A stretch of 64,000 nucleotides of DNA, from positions 124,001 to 188,000 of the forward strand of contig NZ_JBFATZ010000016.1 in the NCBI RefSeq assembly GCF_040678635.1, written 5' to 3'. Both the position numbers and the translations under genes were made by a program. Below the pieces are notes generated by a model that made no database searches, was not told the DNA's origin, and worked only from the letters and a program-made list of their open reading frames with translations. This stretch comes from Thermopolyspora sp040678635 (lineage in GTDB: Bacteria > Actinomycetota > Actinomycetes > Streptosporangiales > Streptosporangiaceae). Within the stretch, counting starts at the first letter, position 1. Each line of letters starts with the position of its first letter. Positions 16,238 through 24,651 of this stretch are shown here, one piece after another.

Positions 16238-17642
16238 GCGGGGGGAGCAGCCAGGACGGCCCGGTGTTGCGGACAAAGGTGGTGTCCGTGCTGTTGCGCA
16301 CGCGTACGGGACCCATCCGGCCGGTGAAGGTGTTCTCGACGAAGCGCACCCCGTCGGAGTCGTGGATCCGCACGATGGGGCCGCCCGCGCCGTCGAAGGT
16401 GTTGCCGGCGAAGAGCAGGTGCGCCGGGCGGCCCGAAGGGGCGGTGTGGACGGGCCGCTCGGAGCCCCGGTAGGTGAACACGGCGTGCCTGCCGCTGCCG
16501 GTGACGACGTTGCCGGTGGTCTCGATGTCCCTGGCGCCGACGCTGTAGCGCAGCCCGTACGTCACGTTGGAGATCGTGTTGTTCCTGACCACGTTGTGCG
16601 CGCTGTCGTAGATCGCGATGCCGGCGCCGTCCAGGTGATCCCTGACGCGGTTGTTCTCGACGATCGTGTGGGTCACGCCGGCGTGCAGCATGATGCCGTG
16701 GACCTGGCCGATCGGCCGCCCCTTGCCGCGCACTCGGGCACGGCGCTGCGCGCCGTTGGCGTAGCTCTCGTTGTCGGCGATCAGCAGGTGGTCGCAGCGC
16801 TTCGAGCAGATCAGGCCGTGGTTGCCGTTGTGGTGGAACCTGTTCTCGGCGATCGTGAGGTGGTCGGAGTCGTCGTGCGGGTCGAGCCCGTAGGCGATGT
16901 TGTGGTCGTACTCGTTGCCGATGATCTTCATGCCGTACGCGTTGTAGGTGTAGACGCCGAAGTAGTTGTGGTGGAAACGGCTGCCGATCTGCTTGCCGTA
17001 CACGTTGAGCGCATCACAGATCCGCGGGTGGGAGGCGTCGCAGCCGCGGCCCTTGTAGCTGACGCCGTAACTCTCCGGCCCGTGGAAGCCGAGGTGACCG
17101 AGGTCGCTGTGGACGATGTCCATGCGGGACTCACGCGGCGTCGCGCCGTCCATGAAGGAGGTGACCCGGATGAAGGCGCGGCCGCGGGCGTCGTAGGGCG
17201 CGTTCGCGGGGAGGCTCGGGTCGGTGTCCGGGCCGCCTGTCGCCGGATCCCAGGAGGTGATCTCCGCCTTCTCGATGAGGATCGTCCCGTACTCCGCGAT
17301 GATCGCGCTGACCTCGGTCTTGCGGTTGCTCGCGGACGAGCGCAGCCGCAGCGTATCGACGTCGCCGCCCGCGGCACCGCCCTTGAGGACCAGGGTGGCG
17401 CCGTTCTCGACGACCAGGTCCGCGTCGAGCCGCCAGGCTCCCTTGCCCAAGCGCGTCAGCGGCGCGTTCGGGCACGCGGCGTCGATCTCCGACAGCGTGG
17501 CCGTGCCGTCGGACAGGTAGATCGTGTTGCTGGTGGACGCGTAGCGGAGCCGTCCCGTGCAGGTCCCGGCGGCGGCCACCGGAGTCGCGGGCAGGGCGGA
17601 GAGCGTGATCAGCGTCGCCGTGACCACTCGGATGATTGTCAT
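16221..17642 (-). CDS. Secreted beta-helix polyuronate C5-epimerase-like protein, copy 2
   Basis: This 473-residue protein is the second copy of the epimerase-like gene. It has a signal peptide (MTIIRVVTATLITLSALPA), the same CTGRLRYAS opening and the same beta-helix. The putative catalytic motif YGLDPHDDSDHLTIAEN is intact, as is the following NHGLICSKRCDHLLIADN stretch. It ends about 150 residues earlier than copy 1, lacking the C-terminal fibronectin-like tail. Compared with copy 1 the two differ at many scattered positions, more than the synthase genes do. It starts nine bases after the beta-helix anchor gene. The two epimerases may act on different zones of the same chain; this is inference. 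Confidence 0.74.
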   Translation of the reverse strand: MTIIRVVTATLITLSALPATPVAAAGTCTGRLRYASTSNTIYLSDGTATLSEIDAACPNAPLTRLGKGAWRLDADLVVENGATLVLKGGAAGGDVDTLRLRSSASNRKTEVSAIIAEYGTILIEKAEITSWDPATGGPDTDPSLPANAPYDARGRAFIRVTSFMDGATPRESRMDIVHSDLGHLGFHGPESYGVSYKGRGCDASHPRICDALNVYGKQIGSRFHHNYFGVYTYNAYGMKIIGNEYDHNIAYGLDPHDDSDHLTIAENRFHHNGNHGLICSKRCDHLLIADNESYANGAQRRARVRGKGRPIGQVHGIMLHAGVTHTIVENNRVRDHLDGAGIAIYDSAHNVVRNNTISNVTYGLRYSVGARDIETTGNVVTGSGRHAVFTYRGSERPVHTAPSGRPAHLLFAGNTFDGAGGPIVRIHDSDGVRFVENTFTGRMGPVRVRNSTDTTFVRNTGPSWLLPPPSGGR

Positions 17643-17651
17643 GGATGGCCC

Positions 17652-19460
17652 TTAGCTCTGGTTGAGAACGTGCGCAGGCGCCTGGACGGGCAGGGCTCGG
17701 CCCTGCCGGGCGCGGTGAACCGTGTGCAGGATGAGCGCCACCGCGATCACACCGACGGCGACGAAGCCCAGCCACGGGAAGGACGGCGGGACGACGGTGT
17801 TGCCGCCCCGCAGGACGACGTCGCCGCGCAGCGACGCGGCGGCGCGGACCCGCGACCCGGTGAGCGTGACGCGTGCCCCCCGCTCGGCGGCGATCCCCGT
17901 GTCGGTGGCGGCGACGTCGATCCGGTCGGCCGCCACGCGCGCCCGGAGGATGGCCCGCAGACCCCGGGCGACCTGGTCGACGCGGGTGCCGGTGAGGGTG
18001 GCGTTCGCGCGCAGGGCCAGGCCGGTGGCGGCCCCGCTGATGTGCCCGCCGGTCACCACGAGTCCGGGCGAGGCCGAGTTGACGGCCTGGCCGGAGACGC
18101 CGGTGACGGTGAGGTCGGTCAGGTGGGCGCCGGAGGTGGTGCGGGTGGCCATCACCCCGGTCACGCCGCCCTCGATGGTGACGCCGGTGAGGCGGACGCC
18201 GGACGCCTTGCCGTGCAGGACCGCGCCGGTCCGGGCCGGTCGCCAGCGTCCGCCGCGCGCTTCGACGTCCCTGCCGGACAGGGCGAGACCGGTGGCCGTG
18301 CCGTTGATCTCCGCGTTGCCGACGGTCACCTCGCGCGTACGCGGGCCGACGCGGATGCCGGTCGATCCGCCGCGGATGCGAGCGTCGATCACCCGGACGC
18401 CCGTGCTGCCCGCGCCGGTGACCTGGACGGCGACCGGCTCGTCGAAGGCCCCCGGGTTCCCGAGCAGGCAGCCGCGGCAGTCCGCGAGAAGCACCCCGCC
18501 CCTGCCGTTCGCGCCGGTCCGCGTCCCCTCCAGCACGAGTCCCGGCGCGGCGGTCGCGGTCACGCCGAAGCTTCGGTTCCGGCGGGCGCGGACGCCGCTC
18601 ACGGTACGGCTCGCGCCCCCGGTGATGTGCAGGCCGTCACCGCCGCCGGCGTCGGCGGTCACCTCGGTGATCCGGGTGCGGGCGTCGCCCCGCAGCAGCA
18701 CGCCCGTGTGGGCGGACTCGATCACCTCGACCTCGTCGATGACGACCCCGTCGGAGCCGGTGAGGGCCAGGCCGATGTGGTTGGCCAGGACGACCGAGCC
18801 GCGGATGGCGCCGGTGGCGCCTTTGCCCCAGGTGATCCCCGTACCCGTGCCGGACGCGCCGAGGTGGCCGAGTTCGGCGCCGGTGATGTCGAGGCGGCCT
18901 CCGTCGCCGACCTTGAGGTACGGCCGTCCGGCGGCCCCGGCGGCGACCGGACGGCCGGTCGCCGGGTTCCACGAGTGCACCTGGGCCCTGTCGATCGTGA
19001 TCCGGGCCCGTCCCGCCCGGATCCAGGCGGCCCGGGACCGGTCCGCGCCTCCAGCGAGCAGCAGTCGCTTGACCGGCGTGCCCACATGCAGCGCGGTGCC
19101 GCCGCCCAGCAGCAGCGCCGCCGAGAGCGTGACGGTGTCCTTGGACGGACGGGCGATCCACTGGTCCTTTCCGCTCGGCCCGGACAGGCCTTGGACGCGG
19201 TCGGCCAGCCAGTCCATCGTCACGGTGCCGTGCGGCCTGGGCAGCCGGGCGACGACGCCGCGGTTGTCGACCAACTCGACCGTCGCCTCGCGCACGATGA
19301 TCAGATGGTGGGGTTTGCCCGCCGCTTTCCAGGTGGCGATCGCCTTCGCCGGGTCGGGCCAGGCCGCCGCATGAGCGGTCGCCGGCGGCGGACCGACGGC
19401 CAAGGCGGCGGCGGTCATCACGGCGGTCACCGCGACGATCACCGTGGCGGGCCGGTTCAC
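17652..19460 (-). CDS. Membrane-anchored beta-helix protein, copy 2
   Basis: The 602-residue copy 2 protein has an N-terminal signal peptide (NRPATVIVAVTAVMTAAALAV), the shared WPDPAKAIATWK motif, a beta-helix body and a C-terminal membrane helix (WLGFVAVGVIAVALILHTV) with a basic tail ending VLNQS. As in copy 1, the GTG start overlaps the synthase stop (GTGA), so coupling has been kept in both copies. Most of the sequence has diverged from copy 1, but one stretch (17970-18214) is almost identical. No catalytic motif is recognised. A chain-binding or export-guiding role beside the synthase is a reasonable guess. Confidence 0.72.
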   Translation of the reverse strand: MNRPATVIVAVTAVMTAAALAVGPPPATAHAAAWPDPAKAIATWKAAGKPHHLIIVREATVELVDNRGVVARLPRPHGTVTMDWLADRVQGLSGPSGKDQWIARPSKDTVTLSAALLLGGGTALHVGTPVKRLLLAGGADRSRAAWIRAGRARITIDRAQVHSWNPATGRPVAAGAAGRPYLKVGDGGRLDITGAELGHLGASGTGTGITWGKGATGAIRGSVVLANHIGLALTGSDGVVIDEVEVIESAHTGVLLRGDARTRITEVTADAGGGDGLHITGGASRTVSGVRARRNRSFGVTATAAPGLVLEGTRTGANGRGGVLLADCRGCLLGNPGAFDEPVAVQVTGAGSTGVRVIDARIRGGSTGIRVGPRTREVTVGNAEINGTATGLALSGRDVEARGGRWRPARTGAVLHGKASGVRLTGVTIEGGVTGVMATRTTSGAHLTDLTVTGVSGQAVNSASPGLVVTGGHISGAATGLALRANATLTGTRVDQVARGLRAILRARVAADRIDVAATDTGIAAERGARVTLTGSRVRAAASLRGDVVLRGGNTVVPPSFPWLGFVAVGVIAVALILHTVHRARQGRALPVQAPAHVLNQS

Positions 19461-20665
19461 GCCGCCACCTCGGCGGGTTCGTCCAGTGCGGGCGCGGTCC
19501 GGACGACGACGCCGTTTTCGACGGCGACCTGCCGGGTCAGCCAGCGCTGCTTGCGAATGGTCAGCAAAGCACAGATCTTCACCACCGCCATCACAAACGA
19601 CACCAGCACAAACCCCGGCACCAAAAAGAACGACGACGGCCGCCGCGCCAGATGCGGCAAAATCTTCGCCGCCCGGCTGATCCACCACCACGCCGCCAGA
19701 CAACACACGAAAAACCAGTCCTGCCGCACGACCGCCCACACCATGAACACCGGCGACGCCAGCAACGTGAAACTGCTCACCGCCTTATCGATCAACGTGT
19801 ACGCCAGAAACGGATGCCGCCACACCCACCGCCGCGACAACGCCCGCAGATCCGACCGCCACGTATTCCGCGCCCACCGCAACCGCTGCTTGAAAAAGAC
19901 CCGCCACCTGGAGGGAAACGTGGACCACACCCGCGCACTGCGCTGCATATAGGTCAGATGACCCCGCTCCAAAATCAGCGTGGTCAGCCGCTTGTCATCA
20001 CCCGACATGCACGGCACGCCCCAGAACGTCTCGTTCATGAACTCATCGGAGATCTCCAGCAGCAGACGCCGCCGATAGATCGCCGTACGGCCCGACAGGC
20101 AGGACACCGCCCGGCCCAGCACGGTCTGCGAGGCGTTCTCATCGAAGTACCGGTAATCCAGGTACATGTCGGTGACCCGCTGCAAGAACCCCCTGGGGTT
20201 GTAGACGTTCTGCCGCGTCCCCACCCCGCCGATCCGCGGATCGGCGAACGGCTTGCACACCTCGGCCGCCACATCCCCGGCCCAGATCGTGTCGGAGTCC
20301 ACCAGCGCCACCAGTTCGCTGGTGCAGGCCTCCCAGCCCCGGCGCAGCGCGTCACGCTTGCCCGGCACATCCGTCATGATCACCTTGACCGGGTACCGCT
20401 CGGCCACGGCCTGGCACACGGTGTCGGTGACGTCGATCACCAGCACGATCTCGTCCACGTCGTTGGCCAGCCAGGACTCGATCGCGCGGGCGAAGATGAC
20501 CGGGTCCTCCTGGTACACCGGCACGACCACGCCCATCGACAGCCGCAGGTCGCCCTTGGCCGGCCGGTACAGCGAGGCGGGCACCCGCCGTACCAGCCAG
20601 CACATCCACCGGATCAACCCCAGGATGCCCAGCGGAAGATACGCAAGGTAATAACGAAGCGTCAC
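19457..20665 (-). CDS. Membrane glycosyltransferase family 2 (polymer synthase-like), copy 2
   Basis: A 402-residue enzyme nearly identical to copy 1, including VVVPVYQED, VDSDTIWAG, MSGDDKRLT and KQRLRWARNTWR. The two genes align over 1,177 bases without a gap and with only about 16 mismatches by eye; only the last ten or so residues differ (ALDEPAEVAA here). Most changes are silent or conservative (V/I). The start is the GTG at 20665, with AAGGG upstream as in copy 1. Such identity, higher than in the neighbouring genes, points to recent duplication or gene conversion. It should add sugars to the same type of polymer as copy 1. Confidence 0.85.
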   Translation of the reverse strand: MTLRYYLAYLPLGILGLIRWMCWLVRRVPASLYRPAKGDLRLSMGVVVPVYQEDPVIFARAIESWLANDVDEIVLVIDVTDTVCQAVAERYPVKVIMTDVPGKRDALRRGWEACTSELVALVDSDTIWAGDVAAEVCKPFADPRIGGVGTRQNVYNPRGFLQRVTDMYLDYRYFDENASQTVLGRAVSCLSGRTAIYRRRLLLEISDEFMNETFWGVPCMSGDDKRLTTLILERGHLTYMQRSARVWSTFPSRWRVFFKQRLRWARNTWRSDLRALSRRWVWRHPFLAYTLIDKAVSSFTLLASPVFMVWAVVRQDWFFVCCLAAWWWISRAAKILPHLARRPSSFFLVPGFVLVSFVMAVVKICALLTIRKQRWLTRQVAVENGVVVRTAPALDEPAEVAA

Positions 20666-20726
20666 ATCATCCCTTTTCAGCGCTATCAGTCGCCTCGTCG
20701 GGCGGACACCGGTACCGAAACCGGTC

Positions 20727-21698
20727 CTACGCGGCGTCAGTGGATGTGATGGACACCCCGGCATGCCGCTCGGCCGCGGTGAGCTCAGCCGGAGCCGGGT
20801 TGGCCGATGCCGCGACGTCCCAGGTGTCCACCTCGCGCGCCAGCACCTCGGTGAGCCGGTCGTTCACCTCGACGACCGCCCGCAGCAACGGCATCTCCAC
20901 CGAGATGCCCTCGGCGAACCCGAGGAACCCCTGGGTGTCCTTGGGCAGGCACACCCCGCCATACGGCGCGCCGCCCCGGATGCCGTACAACGGATTGAAC
21001 GACCCCTCCGCCGACCTGGCCACCGTCTGCGCGATCGGGTCCAGATCCAGACCCAGCTCCCGCGCCACCAGCCACATCTCGTTCCAGAAACTGATCTTCG
21101 TGGCGTTGAAGATGTTGTGCGCGCACTTGACGAACTCCGCCGCCGCCGGATCGGCGAAGGTGTGCATCGCCCCGCCGAACGGCGCCAGCAACTCCCGCAA
21201 CCGCTCGATCGTCCGCACGCTACGCGAACCGATCACCGTCATCCACGGCCACCGGAAGTCATCCAGCGCCGACGCCGCCCGCAGGAACTCCGGGTTCGAC
21301 GCCAGCGCGAACCCCTCCCCCACCGACTTGCCCGACCGCTCCTCCACCAGCCCCTTGACCAGCCCCTCGGTCGTCCCCGGCGGCACCGTCGAACGCACCA
21401 CCACCGTGTGCACCGCGTTCGCGGCCTTCAGCGCGTCGCCCACCGACGCCGTCCCCGCCTCGAACGCCGACAGGTCGTACCGATGCCCCACATTCGGCGT
21501 GGGGAGGGTCAGGAAGACGAACGATGCGGGCTCGTCCACGAGTTCGAGGCCGTCACGTACGTCAAGGCCCTCCGCACGCAACGCCTCGATCCGCTCCGGA
21601 GCGATGTCGATGAACGTGACGTTATGCCCGGCCGCGATGAAGCCTTTTCCCGTGGCCTCTCCCACAACGCCGGATCCGACAACGAAGATCCGCGCCAT
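20727..21698 (-). CDS. UDP-glucose/GDP-mannose dehydrogenase family, two-domain form, copy 2
   Basis: The 323-residue second copy shows the same GSGVVG nucleotide loop, NPEFLR, FVKCAHNIFNATK and GGVCLPKDT active site, and again lacks the third domain found in longer family members. The first 90 codons differ from copy 1 mainly at silent sites, whereas the stretch 20816-21417 has only about four mismatches to copy 1 in 602 bases. Two ATG codons follow the strong AAGGAG; the second (21698), five bases away, matches the copy 1 start. It is the first gene of the copy 2 unit, with the synthase 61 bases downstream. Confidence 0.85.
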   Translation of the reverse strand: MARIFVVGSGVVGEATGKGFIAAGHNVTFIDIAPERIEALRAEGLDVRDGLELVDEPASFVFLTLPTPNVGHRYDLSAFEAGTASVGDALKAANAVHTVVVRSTVPPGTTEGLVKGLVEERSGKSVGEGFALASNPEFLRAASALDDFRWPWMTVIGSRSVRTIERLRELLAPFGGAMHTFADPAAAEFVKCAHNIFNATKISFWNEMWLVARELGLDLDPIAQTVARSAEGSFNPLYGIRGGAPYGGVCLPKDTQGFLGFAEGISVEMPLLRAVVEVNDRLTEVLAREVDTWDVAASANPAPAELTAAERHAGVSITSTDAA

Positions 21699-22082
21699 CA
21701 TTTCTCCTTGGATCGTTCCACTATGAGGCCCGGCGCGCCGATGACCTCCTCGCAATGGGCCAGCGACTGCCGAAGAGATGCCCCCACCTGCCCCGTTCTA
21801 CGGAAAAGCGGCATGCACGACCGGATTTCCACCAACCGCTCCGCCAATTTCCCCCGCCCGAAAGCGGCCAGTCCGATACGACCGGTGGATACGCACGCGA
21901 CATGTCCGAAACAGGTTCAGACGTCACACACGACAGATTACGTGTGCCCTTAGATCGTCCGTTGATACGACACTGCAGGACGGTCCAGAAGGACCACCTC
22001 AAAAAAGTAGATCTCGCCCCCATCGGCCAAATAGCCGGTCAACCGGACGGAATCGACCCGGCCTCGCCGCCGAGGCCGTATC
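21699..22082. other. Upstream region of copy 2 operon; no gene seen
   Basis: This 384-base gap is the leader and promoter region of the copy 2 dehydrogenase and the region downstream of the yaaA-like gene. The ATCGTTCCAC stretch just upstream of the dehydrogenase is shared with copy 1 (near 14138), a remnant of the duplication. No nucleotidyltransferase gene, intact or broken, was recognised here. Confidence 0.5.
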
Positions 22083-22832
22083 TCAGGAGACCCGCACGTC
22101 CAGGGTCCACGCGCGCCCTGCGGCCGGCTCGTCGGAGAGCCGCACGTCATGGCCGAGCTCGCCAAGCATCTCAGCCAGCTCGTACGGCGTGCCCGGATCG
22201 GCCCCGGCCTCCAGCAGCGCCCGAGCGATCACCCCACGAGTCGCCTTCGCCATGTGACTGACCACCTTGCCACCGCGCAGCACCCGCACCCCAACCGACC
22301 GGCTCCCCGGCCGCCACGCCCCGGCGTACGCCGACGAACGCATGTCCACGACCAGCCCATCGACCGGCCCATCGACGCCGTCGAGTTCCTTCGACACCGC
22401 CGGCCGCCAAAACGCCGCAAGCCCCCCTAGCGGCGGCAGGCTGACGCCCATCGACAGCCGGTACGGCGGCACGCGGTCGGTGACGCGCAGCACACCCCAC
22501 AGCCCGGAGAAGATGAGCACGCTCTCCTCAGCACGCTTGGCCGCCTCGTCCGACAGGGCCGCCAGCCCCAGGTTGTCGTACAGAACACCCGTGTAAAGAG
22601 CCCCAGCGGGCAAAGCGGGCGCGGTCCGCAACGCCAGATTCTTGTCCAGCTCTCCGGCCAGACCGGGCGTCAGCCCGAGCACGTCCAGCGCGTCACGCCG
22701 TCGTGAGGCCCTGATCAGGGCCTTGAGCACCCGCTCACGAGACCGGTCGAGACCGGGAAACGACAGCGCGCCGAACGGCGGGCCGCTTCCCTGCTCCGCC
22801 TTCCCCTCCGAGGCCGGCAGCAGAATCAGCAC
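22083..22832 (-). CDS. yaaA: YaaA-family peroxide stress protein
   Basis: This 249-residue protein starts with VLILLPASEGK, the hallmark opening of the YaaA/DUF328 family, and contains YTGVLYDNLGL, LIFSGLWGVLRVTDRVPPYRLSMG and the C-terminal VVSHMAKATRGVIAR block. YaaA in Escherichia coli binds DNA and lowers free iron during hydrogen peroxide stress. Length fits the family. The GTG at 22832 was chosen because it begins at the conserved N-terminus; longer readings add unrelated residues. It is on the minus strand with no obvious operon partners. Confidence 0.85.
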   Translation of the reverse strand: MLILLPASEGKAEQGSGPPFGALSFPGLDRSRERVLKALIRASRRRDALDVLGLTPGLAGELDKNLALRTAPALPAGALYTGVLYDNLGLAALSDEAAKRAEESVLIFSGLWGVLRVTDRVPPYRLSMGVSLPPLGGLAAFWRPAVSKELDGVDGPVDGLVVDMRSSAYAGAWRPGSRSVGVRVLRGGKVVSHMAKATRGVIARALLEAGADPGTPYELAEMLGELGHDVRLSDEPAAGRAWTLDVRVS

Positions 22833-22843
22833 GATGCCCCACC

Positions 22844-23110
22844 CTACAAGCGCGGGAACCCGGCCGCCGCACACAGCATGCGCCGGCCGTCGTCGCCCGG
22901 CGGCGGCAGATGACCGACGACCTCATCTCCCGCCCCGCCTCCCGCCCCCCCGCCTACCGCCCGGGTCCCGCCAGCGTCCGGCTGCTCCGAAGGCGCCTCG
23001 GCGCGGCCCCGCCGGGCCTGCCACAGCGACTGCACCCCGACCACCACCAGCACGACCGCGCCGACGACACGCATCACGCCGTAGGCCACCTGCGACGCCA
23101 GGAGCCTCAT
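22844..23110 (-). CDS. Short membrane protein, possibly a LysE-family C-terminal remnant
   Basis: The 88-residue frame begins with a hydrophobic helix (VMRVVGAVVLVVVGVQSLW) followed by a basic stretch and a low-complexity Gly/Ala-rich tail. The helix resembles the last membrane segment of LysE-type transporters, where a D/R-hydrophobic-G-hydrophobic pattern ends the protein. If so, the rest of the transporter is missing. The tail is of doubtful reality. It ends 12 bases before the yaaA start on the same strand. The call is uncertain. Confidence 0.35.
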   Translation of the reverse strand: MRLLASQVAYGVMRVVGAVVLVVVGVQSLWQARRGRAEAPSEQPDAGGTRAVGGGAGGGAGDEVVGHLPPPGDDGRRMLCAAAGFPRL

Positions 23111-23177
23111 CGACTGCGCTCATCGCGGCATGATGTCCGGCCGCCACCGGGCGCGTCATGGTGCCGCGACCGACGCG

Positions 23178-23381
23178 TCACCCCGAGCGGATCTTGTCGA
23201 TGATCGTGCGCATCACCTCGGCCGAGTTCGCGTAGGTGCCCGCAGGAAGCGCGGCGAGAGCGTGCACGACGCTCTCGTCCGCGCCCTTCTCCTTGGCGAA
23301 ACGCAGCAGTTCCCGTTGCGTGCCCGGATAGGGGAAGGCCGACAGCGCGTCGCTCACGTGCACGGGATCAGGATGCGACAT
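23178..23381 (-). CDS. DUF2795 domain protein, short
   Basis: The 67-residue product has the DUF2795 pattern: DALSAFPYPGTQRELLRFAK, then GADESVVHALAALPAGTYANSAEVM. This domain is a small helical unit of unknown function, common in actinobacteria. A paralogue lies 12 bases upstream on the same strand, so the two probably form an operon. In both, a hydrophobic strand-helix core is followed by LPxGxYxxxAEV. No signal or membrane segment is present. Confidence 0.8.
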   Translation of the reverse strand: MSHPDPVHVSDALSAFPYPGTQRELLRFAKEKGADESVVHALAALPAGTYANSAEVMRTIIDKIRSG

Positions 23382-23393
23382 GCCATTCCCCGC

Positions 23394-23699
23394 CTACTCG
23401 AGTTCCTCTTCGATCGGGGTCTTCTCCCTTGGACGCAGGTGCTCGGCGACGGCCTTCCGGCCGCGCGAACGCTGCTGGAACCGTTCGGACTCGGTCCGAT
23501 CCGGCGCCGGATCCACCTCCACCGAACGCAACACCTCGGCCATGCCCGCATAGTCGCCGAGCGGCAGCGCCGACAGCGCCCTGTCGGTTGCCTCATCGGC
23601 CCCGTGCCGCCGCGCGTGCTCCACGATCCGCTGCTTGTCCGCGGGAAAGTCAAGATCGTTCAGCGCTTCCTTCACCGGACGCGTATCACGCAATTTCAT
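23394..23699 (-). CDS. DUF2795 domain protein, longer
   Basis: A 101-residue paralogue of the gene downstream. The DUF2795 part is ALNDLDFPADKQRIVEHARR followed by GADEATDRALSALPLGDYAGMAEVL. A charged, Arg/Glu-rich tail of about 35 residues follows, ending PIEEELE. Function is unknown; the domain occurs in pairs in many actinobacteria. The ATG at 23699 has GGGGACGAG upstream. Confidence 0.8.
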   Translation of the reverse strand: MKLRDTRPVKEALNDLDFPADKQRIVEHARRHGADEATDRALSALPLGDYAGMAEVLRSVEVDPAPDRTESERFQQRSRGRKAVAEHLRPREKTPIEEELE

Positions 23700-23850
23700 G
23701 CTCGTCCCCTACCCGTCACGCCGTACTCAACCGCGTGACCAGGCCCTTCACACCGCCCGCCGCCACCGGACCGGCACCGCGAGGACAGCGCCGATCCCCG
23801 CTCCGGCCGGTTGCGTCACCGGCGATCCGGCACCGCGGGGCAGCGCACGG

Positions 23851-24441
23851 TCACCTGAAGGGGCGGCCGGTGCCCTCGCCCGGCAGGTACCCGCCGTCAT
23901 CGGCGTCCGTGCGGCCCGACCCGGCGTCCGGATCGTCCGCATCCGAGTTCGCCCACTCCATATCGCCGGTCACGTGGCCGCCACCCTGCGGCTCCCGGGC
24001 GCCCGGCCCGATGTCGTCGTACTCCGGACTGTCGTCGATCAGCCCCTCCAGCCGCTCGTCAACCGGACCCCGTACCCGGAACCCGGGCCGTCCGCCGCGG
24101 CCGCGCCCCTCCTCCGCCACCTCCGGCGTCGGATGCGGGCTCGGCCCCCACGTCTCGGAGTGCGGTTCGACCTCGTCGGTCCGCGCCCCCACGGACTTCT
24201 CGTCCGACCCCGCCGTGACGGTGTACTCGTCGTCGCGTCCGGCCATGTGCCCCATCGGCTCGGAGTAGCCGCTCTTGGGCTCGGCCTCGTCGCGGGCGTC
24301 GCCGGGGCCGAGGTTGGAGCCGCGAATCGACGCAGGACCCACATCGCCGCCCCTGTTGTGCAGATCGGGGTCGAAGGTGGTGCCTTTGTTCTGCTCGCGC
24401 AGCCTGCGTCGCTCGTCCTGTCTGTCGCCCTCGCCGGCCAT
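23851..24441 (-). CDS. Hydrophilic hypothetical protein
   Basis: This 196-residue protein is acidic and rich in Gly, Asp, Glu and Arg, with no hydrophobic helix, signal peptide or cysteine. It opens MAGEGDRQDERRRLREQNKG and reads like a disordered stress-type protein. Blocks such as SYSEPMGH-like GYSEPMGHMAG and PEYDDIGPGAREP recur in no other gene here. GGAGGGGG precedes the ATG at 24441 and decides the start. I do not recognise a family. Confidence 0.6.
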   Translation of the reverse strand: MAGEGDRQDERRRLREQNKGTTFDPDLHNRGGDVGPASIRGSNLGPGDARDEAEPKSGYSEPMGHMAGRDDEYTVTAGSDEKSVGARTDEVEPHSETWGPSPHPTPEVAEEGRGRGGRPGFRVRGPVDERLEGLIDDSPEYDDIGPGAREPQGGGHVTGDMEWANSDADDPDAGSGRTDADDGGYLPGEGTGRPFR

Positions 24442-24520
24442 CGAAACCCCCTCCTTCGCCCTCCACCCGGCCACCTGCCCAGGCCATCGCCCCCATAACG
24501 ATGTAAGGCCGACGCCCCGA

Positions 24521-24625
24521 TCAGAGCCCGGCGGCGCGGGCCCGGCAGCGGAGGACGAGGAGGCCGCCCACGGCGGGAAGCCACGCCATGAGCTTCGTCA
24601 CCCCATCGGCATCCTGGTCGTTGAC
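24521..24625 (-). CDS. Possible small protein (34 codons)
   Basis: A GTG-started frame encodes VNDQDADGVTKLMAWLPAVG followed by a hydrophobic and basic end. It could be a small membrane peptide, but nothing other than its hydrophobic centre supports it. It lies just downstream of the MarR gene on the same strand. Confidence 0.2.
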   Translation of the reverse strand, partial: VNDQDADGVTKLMAWLPAVGGLLVLRCRARAAGL

Positions 24626-24651
24626 CCGGCGGACAGAGCCGACGGAGCTTG

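Noticed and set aside
16362..19952. Plus-strand open frame of almost 1,200 codons
   Set aside because: It is antisense to the epimerase, beta-helix and synthase genes. High GC at third positions leaves long open frames opposite real genes, and the residues are Gly/Arg/Val-rich with no domain.
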